A stretch of DNA of 64,000 bases from contig NZ_JYJB01000007.1 in NCBI RefSeq assembly GCF_000956475.1, positions 352,353 through 416,352 on the forward strand, in the 5' to 3' direction. The notes under the pieces are model-generated. The model was not told where the DNA came from, made no database searches, and worked only from the letters and a program-made list of their open reading frames with translations. This document shows positions 16,454 to 25,600 of the stretch, in pieces. The stretch comes from Microbacterium hydrocarbonoxydans (GTDB lineage: Bacteria; Actinomycetota; Actinomycetes; Actinomycetales; Microbacteriaceae). Positions within the stretch are counted from its first letter, which is position 1. Each line of letters opens with the position of its first letter. Made by a program: the position numbers and the translations under genes.

Positions 16454-18496
16454 ATGGTCGACGTCGCCACTGTGCCCGATGTGAAGAATCCGCAGCTCGA
16501 TGTGGAGCAGATCAACCAGCTCCTGATGGGCACCTGGGCCGACACGCGTCGGCAGGCGCGCGAGATGATCAAGGACCCGGCGTTCTGGCGCAAGGACGAC
16601 CTCGGCAAGGACGAGCACCGCGAGCGCGTGCTCAGCCAGCTGCACCTCCTGGTCGAGAACAAGGCCGTGCACCGGGCGTTCCCGAAGCGTCTCGGCGGCG
16701 AGGAGAACAACGGCGGCAACATCGCCGGCTTCGAGGAGCTCGTGGTCGCCGACCCGAGCCTGCAGATCAAGTCGGGGGTGCAGTGGGGGCTGTTCGGCTC
16801 AGCCGTGCTGCAGCTCGGAACCGCCGAACACCACGACAAGTGGCTCCCCGGCATCATGAGCCTCGAGATCCCCGGCGCGTTCGCGATGACCGAGATCGGC
16901 CACGGCTCCGACGTCGCATCCGTCGGGACCACCGCGACCTACGACCCGAGCACCTCGGAGTTCGTGATCCACACGCCGTTCCGCGCGGCGACCAAGGAGT
17001 ACCTCGGCAACGCCGCTCTGCACGGTGTCGCCGCGACGGTCTTCGCCCAGCTGATCACGAACGGCGTGAACCACGGCGTGCACTGCTTCTACGTGCCCCT
17101 GCGCGGCGACGACGGCGCCGACCTTCCAGGGATCAGACGTGAGGACGACGGCCTCAAGGGCGGTCTCAACGGCATCGACAATGGCCGCTTGAGCTTCGAC
17201 CACGTGCGCATCCCGCGCACGAATCTGCTCAACCGCTACGGCGACGTCGCCCCCGACGGCACGTACACGAGCCCGATCGACAGCCCCGGCCGCCGCTTCT
17301 TCACGATGCTCGGCACGCTCGTGCAGGGCCGGGTGTCGCTCGACGGCGCAGCCTCCTGGGCCTCGGCCCTCGGCCTGAAGATCGCGATCACCTACGCCAC
17401 CGAGCGTCGCCAGTTCGGCGGAGCCGACGGCCAGGAGGTCGTGCTGCTCGACTACGGCAAGCACCAGCGTCGCCTGCTGCCCCGCCTGGCAACGACGTAC
17501 GCGCAGATCTTCGCGCACGACGAGTTCCTGCAGAAGTTCGACGGCGTCTTCTCGGGACGCACCGACACCCCGGACGACCGCGAAGACCTCGAGACGCTCG
17601 CCGCCGCCCTCAAGCCGCTGTCGACCTGGCATGCCCTCGACACCCTGCAGGAGGCTCGCGAGGCCTGCGGTGGCGCGGGGTTCATGTTCGAGAACCGCCT
17701 GGTGGGTCTGCGCGCAGACCTCGACATCTATGTCACCTTCGAGGGCGACAACAACGTCCTGCTGCAACTGGTCGGCAAGCGCCTGCTCACCGATTACGCG
17801 GCGCAGTTCAAGGGCAAGGATGCCGCGGCTCTCGCGAAGTTCGCCGTCGGGCAGACCGCGGGCAAGGTGTTCCACGGCGCGGGTCTCCGGCAGCTCGGCC
17901 AGGCGGTCGCGGATCTCGGCTCCACGGCTCGCGCGGTCGAGAACGGACTGCGCGAGGAGCAGCAGCACGAGCTTCTCACCGGTCGAGTGCAGCAGATGAT
18001 CGCCGATATCGCCGGCCGCCTGCGTGCCGCGGGCAAGGACAAGGAACTCGGTGCTCGCCTGTTCAACGAGAACCAGGCCGAGCTCATCGAGGCCGCACGC
18101 GCGCACGGTGAGTTGCTCCAGTGGGAGGCGTTCACCGACGGCGTGAATCGCGCGACGGACGCTGAGACCAAGAAGGTGCTGACCTGGCTGCGCGACCTCT
18201 TCGGTCTGCAGCTGATCGAGAAGCACCTCGCCTGGTATCTGATCAACGGCCGCCTGTCGACGCAGCGCGCCGCCGCCGTGTCGAGCTACATCGACCGCCT
18301 GTGCGCGCGGCTGCGCCCGCATGCACTCGACCTCGTCGACGCGTTCGGCTACGAGCAGGAGCACCTGCGCGCGCCCATCGCGAGCGGCGCGGAGAAGGCC
18401 CGGCAGGACGAGGCCCGTGCGTACTACGCCGAGCTCACGGCATCCGGGAACGCCCCGATCAACGAGAAGGCCCTCAAGGCGGCCAAGAAACGCTGA
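16454..18496 (+). CDS. Acyl-CoA oxidase
   Basis: The 680-residue product matches the length and layout of acyl-CoA oxidases, flavoenzymes that introduce the first double bond into an acyl-CoA and pass electrons to oxygen, making hydrogen peroxide. FAMTEIGHGSDV near residue 140 is the flavin-binding block. The segment after it (PFRAATKEYLGNAALHG) and the QGRVSLDGAASWASALGLKI helix are family features. Glu430 in TFEGDNNVLLQL is the expected catalytic base. The C-terminal ACOX domain fills residues 450-680. Shorter acyl-CoA dehydrogenases have about 380 residues and lack that second half. GAGAGGA precedes the ATG by 5 bases. The chain-length range is not predictable. It stands alone, with a convergent gene downstream. 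Confidence 0.85.
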   Translation: MVDVATVPDVKNPQLDVEQINQLLMGTWADTRRQAREMIKDPAFWRKDDLGKDEHRERVLSQLHLLVENKAVHRAFPKRLGGEENNGGNIAGFEELVVADPSLQIKSGVQWGLFGSAVLQLGTAEHHDKWLPGIMSLEIPGAFAMTEIGHGSDVASVGTTATYDPSTSEFVIHTPFRAATKEYLGNAALHGVAATVFAQLITNGVNHGVHCFYVPLRGDDGADLPGIRREDDGLKGGLNGIDNGRLSFDHVRIPRTNLLNRYGDVAPDGTYTSPIDSPGRRFFTMLGTLVQGRVSLDGAASWASALGLKIAITYATERRQFGGADGQEVVLLDYGKHQRRLLPRLATTYAQIFAHDEFLQKFDGVFSGRTDTPDDREDLETLAAALKPLSTWHALDTLQEAREACGGAGFMFENRLVGLRADLDIYVTFEGDNNVLLQLVGKRLLTDYAAQFKGKDAAALAKFAVGQTAGKVFHGAGLRQLGQAVADLGSTARAVENGLREEQQHELLTGRVQQMIADIAGRLRAAGKDKELGARLFNENQAELIEAARAHGELLQWEAFTDGVNRATDAETKKVLTWLRDLFGLQLIEKHLAWYLINGRLSTQRAAAVSSYIDRLCARLRPHALDLVDAFGYEQEHLRAPIASGAEKARQDEARAYYAELTASGNAPINEKALKAAKKR

Positions 18497-18512
18497 CCCG
18501 AGTCAGCCGTCG

Positions 18513-18566
18513 ATCTGGCGCCTGTCGCCGGAAGCCCTCGCGGTTTCCGTCGGCAGGCGCCGGATC
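18513..18566. terminator. Bidirectional terminator between convergent genes
   Basis: GGCGCCTG (18517-18524) pairs with CAGGCGCC (18554-18561), and inside it CCGGAA pairs with TTCCG. The structure lies between the acyl-CoA oxidase stop and the stop of the minus-strand membrane protein gene, so it can serve both. Confidence 0.7.
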
Positions 18567-18578
18567 CGTTTCAGGCCG

Positions 18579-19601
18579 TCACCCGTTGGCAGGGGGAACG
18601 GGCGGCGCCGGAGGCTGGTTCTCCGGGGACGCAGAGGCGTACTGGTCGCCGTCCGCGTGCGCGCCGCCGGGATACGCACCGCCGGGATACATCCCGCCGG
18701 GGGCGACGCCGGCGCGAAAACCCTCCTCAGGGCCCGCGAACCCCGGGTGCACCGTCGCCGGAAACCGCGCCGCTCGCGCTCTCGTGCGCACCATCACGAG
18801 GGTGTATGCGATGTACAGGACCGCCGCCGCCACGCCCGTGCCCGTCCCGACGATGCCGAGGAGGCCGAGGGCGGCATCGCGATCGATCGGATACACGACG
18901 TTGAAGAGCGCGCTGCCCGGCGTGAACAGGAGCGGCGTGATGATGATGACGAAGAGCGCGGGCAGCAGCAGTGCGAACGGCGACCATCGCGTGAAGAAGA
19001 GCCCGGCGAGCAGCAGCACGATCCCGCCGAGCAGCAGGCCCAGCGCATCGGGCGCCGGGCTGAGCTCGAACCGCTGCATCGATGTCAGGAAGCGGGCGAT
19101 GCTGAGGATCACCAGCCACGCCCCCGCGAGCAGCAGCACGGGTGTCGCGAAGAATCCGATGACGTGCAGCGCGGCAGACCGGCTCGGGCGATGGCGGGCG
19201 AACCACAGGGCGAGGCCCATGCCGCCGAGAACCGGCAAGAGGGCGGTCGGCAGTCCGTAATAAGCGCCGTCGATCCATTCGCGCGGAACCGGCAGCTGGT
19301 AGGCCGACACGGTGATCGAAGGGAACAGCGCGAAGACCAGGGCGATCACCGAGAGCGCGCCGGCGGCGAGGAGACCAGCCGAGCTCCACAAGCCCGTCAG
19401 GACGACCACGACCAGCAGGGCGATCCCCGCTATTTGGAGCGCGGTCGGTCCGACGAGCAGCGTGCCGTCGAAACCGCCGTAGCGGGTGAACGTCTGATAC
19501 CAGATCAGTCCCCCCGAGCTCAGCAATCCGAGTGCGATCGGCGTGACGACGACGCCGATCAGAGCGGTGATGATCCGTGCGGGCACGGTCGATGAGCGCA
19601 T
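18579..19601 (-). CDS. Multi-pass membrane protein of unknown function
   Basis: The 340-residue product starts [16 protein letters not shown]; the GGAGGGA just before it on the minus strand decides this start over upstream ATGs. It has roughly seven to eight hydrophobic helices between residues 10 and 265 (for example [22 protein letters not shown] and [18 protein letters not shown]). A cytoplasmic tail of about 60 residues is rich in Pro, Gly, Ala and Tyr ([18 protein letters not shown]). I recognise no catalytic motif or named family. It is transcribed away from the alcohol dehydrogenase gene, with about 107 bases between the two starts that must hold both promoters. Confidence 0.75.
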   Translation of the reverse strand: MRSSTVPARIITALIGVVVTPIALGLLSSGGLIWYQTFTRYGGFDGTLLVGPTALQIAGIALLVVVVLTGLWSSAGLLAAGALSVIALVFALFPSITVSAYQLPVPREWIDGAYYGLPTALLPVLGGMGLALWFARHRPSRSAALHVIGFFATPVLLLAGAWLVILSIARFLTSMQRFELSPAPDALGLLLGGIVLLLAGLFFTRWSPFALLLPALFVIIITPLLFTPGSALFNVVYPIDRDAALGLLGIVGTGTGVAAAVLYIAYTLVMVRTRARAARFPATVHPGFAGPEEGFRAGVAPGGMYPGGAYPGGAHADGDQYASASPENQPPAPPVPPANG

Positions 19602-19708
19602 GGGACTTCCCTCCAGAGTCGTACAGCCACGGTATCGGGCGCCGGGCTGCGCCGGAACCCGCCATGAGCAGGAAGAATAGGAAGGCACGCCACCCGAAAG
19701 AGGAGCAG

Positions 19709-20749
19709 ATGACCCGCGTCAACGCCTACGCAGCCCCCCGTGAAGCCGCCCCGCTCGAGAAGACGGTGATCGAGCGTCGGGAACTCGGCCCGAACGACAT
19801 CCTCATCGACATCGCCTTCGCCGGCATCTGCCACTCCGACATCCACACCGTGCGCGGCGACTGGGGTCCGCAGCGCTACCCGCTCGCACCAGGGCACGAG
19901 ATCGCCGGAACGGTCGCAGCGGTCGGCGACGCCGTGACGAGGCACCGCGTCGGTGATCGCGTCGGCGTCGGGTGTCTGGTGAACTCGTGTGGCGAATGCC
20001 GCAGCTGCCTGCGCGGCGAGGAGCAGTTCTGCGTCAACGGCGCCGTCTTCACCTACGGCAGCACCGACCGCGACGGCACCGTGACCCAGGGCGGCTACTC
20101 GGAGCAGGTCGTCGTCACGGAGGGCTTCGCCGTGCGCATCCCGGAGGCCCTGCCTCTCGACAAGGCCGCGCCCCTTCTCTGCGCCGGCATCACCACCTAC
20201 TCGCCACTGCGTCGCGGGAATGTCGGACCCGGGAGCCGGGTCGCCGTCGTGGGCATGGGCGGGCTCGGCCACATGGGCGTGCAGATCGCGCACGCACTGG
20301 GCGCCGAGGTCACCGTCCTTTCGCAGACCCTGAGCAAGAAGGACGACGGCATCCGTCTCGGTGCCGACCACTACTTCGCCACGAGCGACCCCGCGACCTT
20401 CAAGGACCTGCGCGGTTCGTTCGACGTCATCCTGAACACCGTGAGCGCGGCGATCGATCTGCGCGCGTACCTCGGCCTGCTCGACGTCGACGGCGCCCTG
20501 GTCTGCGTCGGACTGCCTCCTGAGCAGCTCGGCCTGAACGTCGGATCGCTGATCGGCGGCAACAAGTCGATCTCCGGCTCCAACATCGGCGGGATCGCCC
20601 AGACCCAGGAGATGCTCGACTTCTGCGCCGAGCACGGGATCGGAGCGGAGATCGAGGTGATCCCTGCATCCGAGATCAACGCCGCCTACGACCGGGTTCT
20701 CGCCTCCGACGTGCGCTACCGCTTCGTGATCGACGCCTCCACGATCTGA
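19709..20749 (+). CDS. Zinc-dependent NAD(P) alcohol dehydrogenase
   Basis: The 346-residue product is a medium-chain zinc alcohol dehydrogenase of the cinnamyl-alcohol/YahK type, interconverting alcohols and aldehydes with NAD(P)[16 protein letters not shown] and [10 protein letters not shown] carry the catalytic zinc ligands. [16 protein letters not shown] supplies the four structural-zinc cysteines. [15 protein letters not shown] is the nucleotide-binding loop. The start is set by the AAAGAGGAG ribosome-binding site at 19698-19704. The length is normal for the family, and no required residue seems missing. It is a single gene, divergent from the membrane protein gene on the minus strand. 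Substrate specificity is open; many relatives prefer NADPH and aromatic or branched aldehydes. Confidence 0.9.
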   Translation: MTRVNAYAAPREAAPLEKTVIERRELGPNDILIDIAFAGICHSDIHTVRGDWGPQRYPLAPGHEIAGTVAAVGDAVTRHRVGDRVGVGCLVNSCGECRSCLRGEEQFCVNGAVFTYGSTDRDGTVTQGGYSEQVVVTEGFAVRIPEALPLDKAAPLLCAGITTYSPLRRGNVGPGSRVAVVGMGGLGHMGVQIAHALGAEVTVLSQTLSKKDDGIRLGADHYFATSDPATFKDLRGSFDVILNTVSAAIDLRAYLGLLDVDGALVCVGLPPEQLGLNVGSLIGGNKSISGSNIGGIAQTQEMLDFCAEHGIGAEIEVIPASEINAAYDRVLASDVRYRFVIDASTI

Positions 20750-20860
20750 GGGCCTTCGCTCCCCACGCCCACTCCCGCCGCCGCTTCGCGTCGCCGGGAG
20801 CCTCGGGGCGCGTGGGCCCGGCTCAGGGGCCCAGGCGGCGGCGACGTCGGAGGGGGTCGC

Positions 20861-20866
20861 TAGCCT
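20861..20866 (+). promoter_or_regulatory. -10 box of tag, probably leaderless transcript
   Basis: TAGCCT fits the TANNNT -10 pattern. Only six bases (GAACGG) separate it from the ATG at 20873, which would place the transcription start at or next to the A of the start codon. No Shine-Dalgarno sequence is present. This is typical of leaderless actinobacterial mRNAs. Confidence 0.5.
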
Positions 20867-20872
20867 GAACGG

Positions 20873-21442
20873 ATGACCTCCCTGATCACCGGACCCGACG
20901 ACACCGCGCGCTGCGCGTGGGTCGGCGACGACGCCGAGTATCGCCGTTACCACGACGAGGAGTGGGGCACCCCGCTGCACGGCAACAGGGCGCTGTTCGA
21001 GAAGATGGCGCTCGAGGGGTTCCAGGCCGGCCTCAGCTGGATCACGATCCTGCGCAAGCGCCCGCGGTTCCGGGAGGTGTTCGCCGGCTTCGCCCCCGAC
21101 ATCGTCGCGGAGTTCGGTGAGGCCGACGTCGAGCGCCTGATGGCGGATGCCGGCATCATCCGCAACCGCGCCAAGATCGAGGCCACGATCGGCAACGCCC
21201 GCATCGTGAGAGAGATGGCCGAGGGCGAGCTCGACGAGCTGATGTGGTCGTTCGCGCCGCCGGCATCCGGCATCCGTCCTCGGCGCCTGGCCGACGTTCC
21301 TGCCGTCACCCCCGAGTCGACCGCGATGAGCAAGGAGCTGCGCAGACGAGGGTTCCGCTTCGTCGGTGCGACCACGATGTACGCGCTGATGCAGTCCGCC
21401 GGAATGGTCGACGACCACGTCGAGGGGTGCTGGCGCGCCTGA
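20873..21442 (+). CDS. tag: DNA-3-methyladenine glycosylase I
   Basis: The 189-residue product is a Tag-type glycosylase that excises 3-methyladenine from alkylated DNA, starting base-excision repair. The N-terminal block CAWVGDDAEYRRYHDEEWG provides Cys and His zinc ligands and the conserved YHDEEWG motif. FEKMALEGFQAGLSWITILRK is the helix-hairpin-helix region. The C-terminal FVGATTMYALMQSAGMVDDH followed by GC holds the second His/Cys zinc pair. All expected features are present and the length is typical. It appears to be transcribed alone from a leaderless promoter. Confidence 0.95.
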   Translation: MTSLITGPDDTARCAWVGDDAEYRRYHDEEWGTPLHGNRALFEKMALEGFQAGLSWITILRKRPRFREVFAGFAPDIVAEFGEADVERLMADAGIIRNRAKIEATIGNARIVREMAEGELDELMWSFAPPASGIRPRRLADVPAVTPESTAMSKELRRRGFRFVGATTMYALMQSAGMVDDHVEGCWRA

Positions 21443-21470
21443 GCGCTCAAAGACGGCATCGCTCCCCGGA

Positions 21471-21476
21471 TATAAT
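21471..21476 (+). promoter_or_regulatory. Consensus -10 box upstream of module A
   Basis: A perfect TATAAT lies in otherwise very GC-rich DNA, 70 bases before the GTG of the kinase gene. The -35 region at 17-18 bases upstream (TCAAAG/CAAAGA) is poor. This is the only strong promoter-like site before the long overlapping gene series, so it probably drives module A. Confidence 0.6.
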
Positions 21477-21545
21477 CCCCGGTGGGGGAACTGCGCTATC
21501 GGTTCGATGCGCCTCTCGCCGTGATCGAATTCGAGGGGAATCGCA

Positions 21546-22673
21546 GTGGCCAAGCGCACCATGTCGGCACCACCGGTGCTCGCCGGGTACAGCTATGTGC
21601 GCCCGCTCGGCTCAGGCGGCTTCGCCGACGTCTTCCTGTACGAGCAGGATCTTCCTCGCCGGGTGGCGGCGGTCAAGGTGCTGCTCGCGGATGCCGTGAA
21701 CCCCGAGGTGCTGCGCAACTTCAATGTCGAGGCCGACATCTCGGCCCGACTGAGCGCCCACCCGGCGATCGTGACGATCTACCAGGCTTCGATCTCCTCC
21801 GACGGTCGGCCCTACATCGCCATGGAGTACTGCCCCGACAACATGGGCACGCGCTACAAGAAGGGGCCGCTGCCGGTCGCCGAAGTGCTCGACGCCGGCG
21901 TGCGCATCGCGGGCGCGCTCGAGACCGTGCACCGCGCGGGCCTGCTGCACCGCGACATCAAGCCCTCCAACGTGCTGATGAGCTCGCTGGGCTCGCCTGT
22001 GCTCGCCGACTTCGGCATCGCGGCCGCTGTTGTCGACGAGGGCGACCCCGAGATCATCGCGATGTCGGTGCCGTGGAGCGCCCCCGAGGTGCTGCAGGAG
22101 CGCGTCTCGGGCTCGGTCGCCAGCGAGGTGTGGAGCCTCGCCGCCACCCTGTACACCCTGTTCGCGGGACGCACGCCCTTCGAGAGCGACGACCGCTCCG
22201 CGAACTCCCGCGCCCAGCTCACCCGTCGCATCGTGAAGGCGCACTACACGCCGGTGCCGGTGCCCGGCTTCCCCCGTGCGATCGACGAGGTGCTCTCGAC
22301 GGCCATGCAGCGCGACCCCGCCCGCCGCTTCTCGTCGATGGCGGAGTTCGCCGAGCGGCTGCGCTGGGCGCAGTACGACATGGGAACGGCTCCCACCGCA
22401 TTCGAAGCTGCTTCGGCGGAGTGGGCGGCCGCCGCGCCCGTCAACTTCTCCGATGCGGCGCCGCGCGGCCCCGTGGTGACCACGGTCGACGAAGGAGGGC
22501 GCCGCGCCGTGCGCGCTGCCCGTCAGGATCGCAGCCCGCGTGAGCGCGAGGAGCTGCCGGCTCCTTCACGGCAGCGCTCTCCGCTCGCAGCAGGCCTGAT
22601 CGGCGCCGGGATCGGCATGGCGGTGCTCGCCGCAGGCGGCGTGGCCGTGCTCATGATGACAGGGGTGATCTGA
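21546..22673 (+). CDS. Serine/threonine protein kinase, PknB-like
   Basis: The 375-residue product has a complete Hanks-type kinase domain: glycine loop LGSGGFADVF, Lys44 in AAVKVLL, HRDIKPSN with catalytic Asp137, DFG Asp155 and an APEV motif. About 80 residues of charged linker follow, then one C-terminal membrane helix (about residues 350-373) that ends the protein. It has no external sensor domain such as PASTA. The GTG start is set by GAGGGG at about 21533-21538. The stop overlaps the ATG of the giant protein gene (TGATG), so kinase and giant protein are translated together and the latter may act as its external partner. Likely substrates within the cluster are the FHA protein and the DRTVV protein; this is inferred from motifs and neighbourhood. 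Confidence 0.9.
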   Translation: MAKRTMSAPPVLAGYSYVRPLGSGGFADVFLYEQDLPRRVAAVKVLLADAVNPEVLRNFNVEADISARLSAHPAIVTIYQASISSDGRPYIAMEYCPDNMGTRYKKGPLPVAEVLDAGVRIAGALETVHRAGLLHRDIKPSNVLMSSLGSPVLADFGIAAAVVDEGDPEIIAMSVPWSAPEVLQERVSGSVASEVWSLAATLYTLFAGRTPFESDDRSANSRAQLTRRIVKAHYTPVPVPGFPRAIDEVLSTAMQRDPARRFSSMAEFAERLRWAQYDMGTAPTAFEAASAEWAAAAPVNFSDAAPRGPVVTTVDEGGRRAVRAARQDRSPREREELPAPSRQRSPLAAGLIGAGIGMAVLAAGGVAVLMMTGVI

Positions 22674-25600
22674 TGCCGATCGGCGATCGCACCGCGTCCG
22701 AGACCCGGCCCCGTTCGCGCGGCAGGCTGATCGCCGCCGTCTCCGGAATCGCGGCACTTGCGGCCGTCGTCACGTTCGCGGTCACGGCTCAGGGCTACCA
22801 GGCGCAGGAGGTTCCGCGGCTGGAGTCGTCGGTGTGGGTCATGCGCGACTCTGGTCAGTACGCCCGCGTGAACACCGACCTCGCCGAGATCGACACGGTG
22901 CGCGATGTGGATTCGCCCGAGCACGTCTGGCAGAGCGGGGCGGATGCCGTGCTCTTCAGCCAGGGTTCGCGGCAGCGATGGGACCTCGACCCGGCCGACC
23001 CGCAGGACCTCCTGTCCGACTCGGGTGAGGAGGGTGCGCCGTTGGCCTCGCAGCCCACGCCCGTCGGAACCCGTGACATCGTCTCGGCAGGCCCCTACGT
23101 CGCGTACCGCACCGACACGGGTCAGGTGTCGGTCACGACTCTCGAGGCCAAGGCCGCCACGGCTCTCGTCGATCCGTTCGCCGACGTCGAGGTCAAGAAG
23201 GGCGAGGAGAAGCCCACGTACACGGCCGACGCGATCGGGCTCTCGCCCGACGGCCTTCTCGTGATGTACTCCTCCGAGGAGTCGGCCGTGCGCCGTTTCG
23301 ACGTCACAGAGCACCGCTTCCTCGGTGACGGCGACAAGATCTCCTCCGCCCCCAAGAGCACGGCGGGCCTCGCCATGACCGTGGTCGGCGACAGCTGGGC
23401 CCTCCTTCAGACAGACAAGGGCAGGCTCTGGCTCGCGGGTCAGGGAGATCCGGTGAGTGTCGATCTCGGCGAGGGCGCGCTGCTGCAGAGCGGCGCCGCC
23501 TCGGGCGACGAGGTGCTCATCGCCGACGGCGAAGGACTCCTCTCGGTTCGGCTGTCCGGAGGCAAGGCGACGCGTGTCGCCGAGGCGACGGGCGTCCCCG
23601 CCGCTCCCGTCGTGATGGGCGATCACACCTTCGCGGCATGGATCGACACCGGTTCGGGAACCCTGTGGGCCGACGGCGACACGGTGCCGCTGACGGTGCC
23701 GGATGCGGCGCTCGAATCGGCATCCATCCGTCCTGTGCTGCAGAGCAATGGGGATCGCGCCGTGCTCGTCGAAGCCGGCACCGGCCTGATCTGGACCGCC
23801 CCCGAAGGGCGCCTGATCCCGCTCGAGCAGTGGGCGATCGAGGACGAGACGGAGCAGGAGGAGGGCACTGTCGTCGTCGAGGACGTCGCCGAAGAGCTCC
23901 CGCCGGTCGCCGTAGACGACTCCTTCGGCGTGCGCAGCGGTCAGCAGGTGATCCTGCCGGTGCTGTTCAACGACCACGACCCGAACAAGAAGGACGTTCT
24001 CACGATCGACCCCGCGTCGGTCGGAGCTCTCGCGGACGCGGGGTTCGGCGACGTGTCGCTGGTCGGCAACGGCCAGTCTCTCGTGGTGAACGTGCGCGCC
24101 GCATCCGGACAGACGAGCTTCACCTATACGGTGACCGACGGAGTCGCGGTCTCCGAGCCTGCGACCGTCACTCTCACGGTCGTGGATCCCGACGTGAACT
24201 CCGCACCCGTGTGGTGCGGGGTCGAAGCCTGCCAGCAGGAGTGGCCGGCGCCGCAGCTGCTGCCGGGTGGCAGCACGATCGTCTCGGCGCTCGCGGGATG
24301 GGTCGATCCCGAGGGCGACCCGTTCGTGCTCAGCGACGCCTATGAGACCGACTCCACGGCCCCTGTCATGGTCGTCCCGATGGCCGACGGACGCGTGGCG
24401 ATCCGCCACACCGACCCCAACGCCTCGGACGCTGCGATCGCCATCACGATCGTCGTGCAGGATTCGCACGGAGCCACGGCCGAGAAGACTCTCGAGGTGC
24501 GAGTCACCGGCAGCCCGACGATGGTCGCGTCGCCCGTCGCGCTCACCGTCAAGGTCGATGAGCCCCAGTCCATCGCCATCGCCGACCACCTGTCCGGAGG
24601 GTCGGGAACCTATCGACTGCTCGACGCGGTGCAGACCGCCGCTGCCGCCGAAGGTCTCGAGGTCTCGCCGAACACCGCTGCGGGCACCGTCGACATCACG
24701 GTCGCCGCGCCGGGGCAGTACGTCGTGACCTACACCGCGCAGGACGTCACGACCCAGGCCGAGAAGTCGGCCGTCATCCGCATCACCGCGGTCGACGGCT
24801 CCTCGGCGCTGGCGATGGCGCCGCTCACGGCGTTCGTGCGCGAGGGCGAGGACACCACGGTCGACGTGCTGCGAGCGGTGCAGAACACCAGCGGACGAGT
24901 GCTGATCATCTCCGAGGCGTCGAGCTCGACTCCGCGTCTCAACGTCGGCATCGTCGGCAACGAGAGCATCCGCGTCAGCGGCACGACCGAGGACGGCGAG
25001 TCGGGAGTGATCGGAACCGCCGGAGTCACGGTCGCCGACGGCGCCGGAGCTGCGGTCAAGGGCACCGTGACGGTCTTCCTCGCGCCGCCGTCATCCGTCA
25101 CCCGACCCATCATCTTCCCCGATGCGATCACGGTGCGCGCCGGCTCCCTCGCGCGCATCGATGTCGCCGCGAACGACGTCGCACCTCGCGGCGAGGCGCT
25201 CATCGTGCGCCCCGAGGTCACCGGCTCGGGCCAGCCCGACGAGCTGGTCTTCGCCGACGGCAACAGCCTGCGCTACCTCGCCCCGAGCACCCCGGGGACC
25301 TACCGCCTCACCTACGCCGTCTCGCTCGAGCGCAATCCCTCGCTCTCCGACAACGGGACTGTGACCGTGACCGTGGTCCCGCCCGGCACGAACCGCGCAC
25401 CCACGCCCACGACTCTCACGGGACGCGTGCTCAACGGCCAGGCCGTCACGCTCACGGTGCCGACGACGGGGATGGATGCAGACGGCGACAGCATCGTGCT
25501 CGCAGACGTCGTCCAGCCCGGCAAGGGCCAGGGCACCGCCACCGTGAACGCCGCCGGCGACGCGATCGTGTATCGCGCCCCCGCCGCAGGCGTCGAGGGC

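Noticed and set aside
18301..19260. Plus-strand open frames opposite the membrane protein gene
   Set aside because: The minus-strand frame encodes clear membrane helices with a good ribosome-binding site; the plus-strand ones have no motifs.
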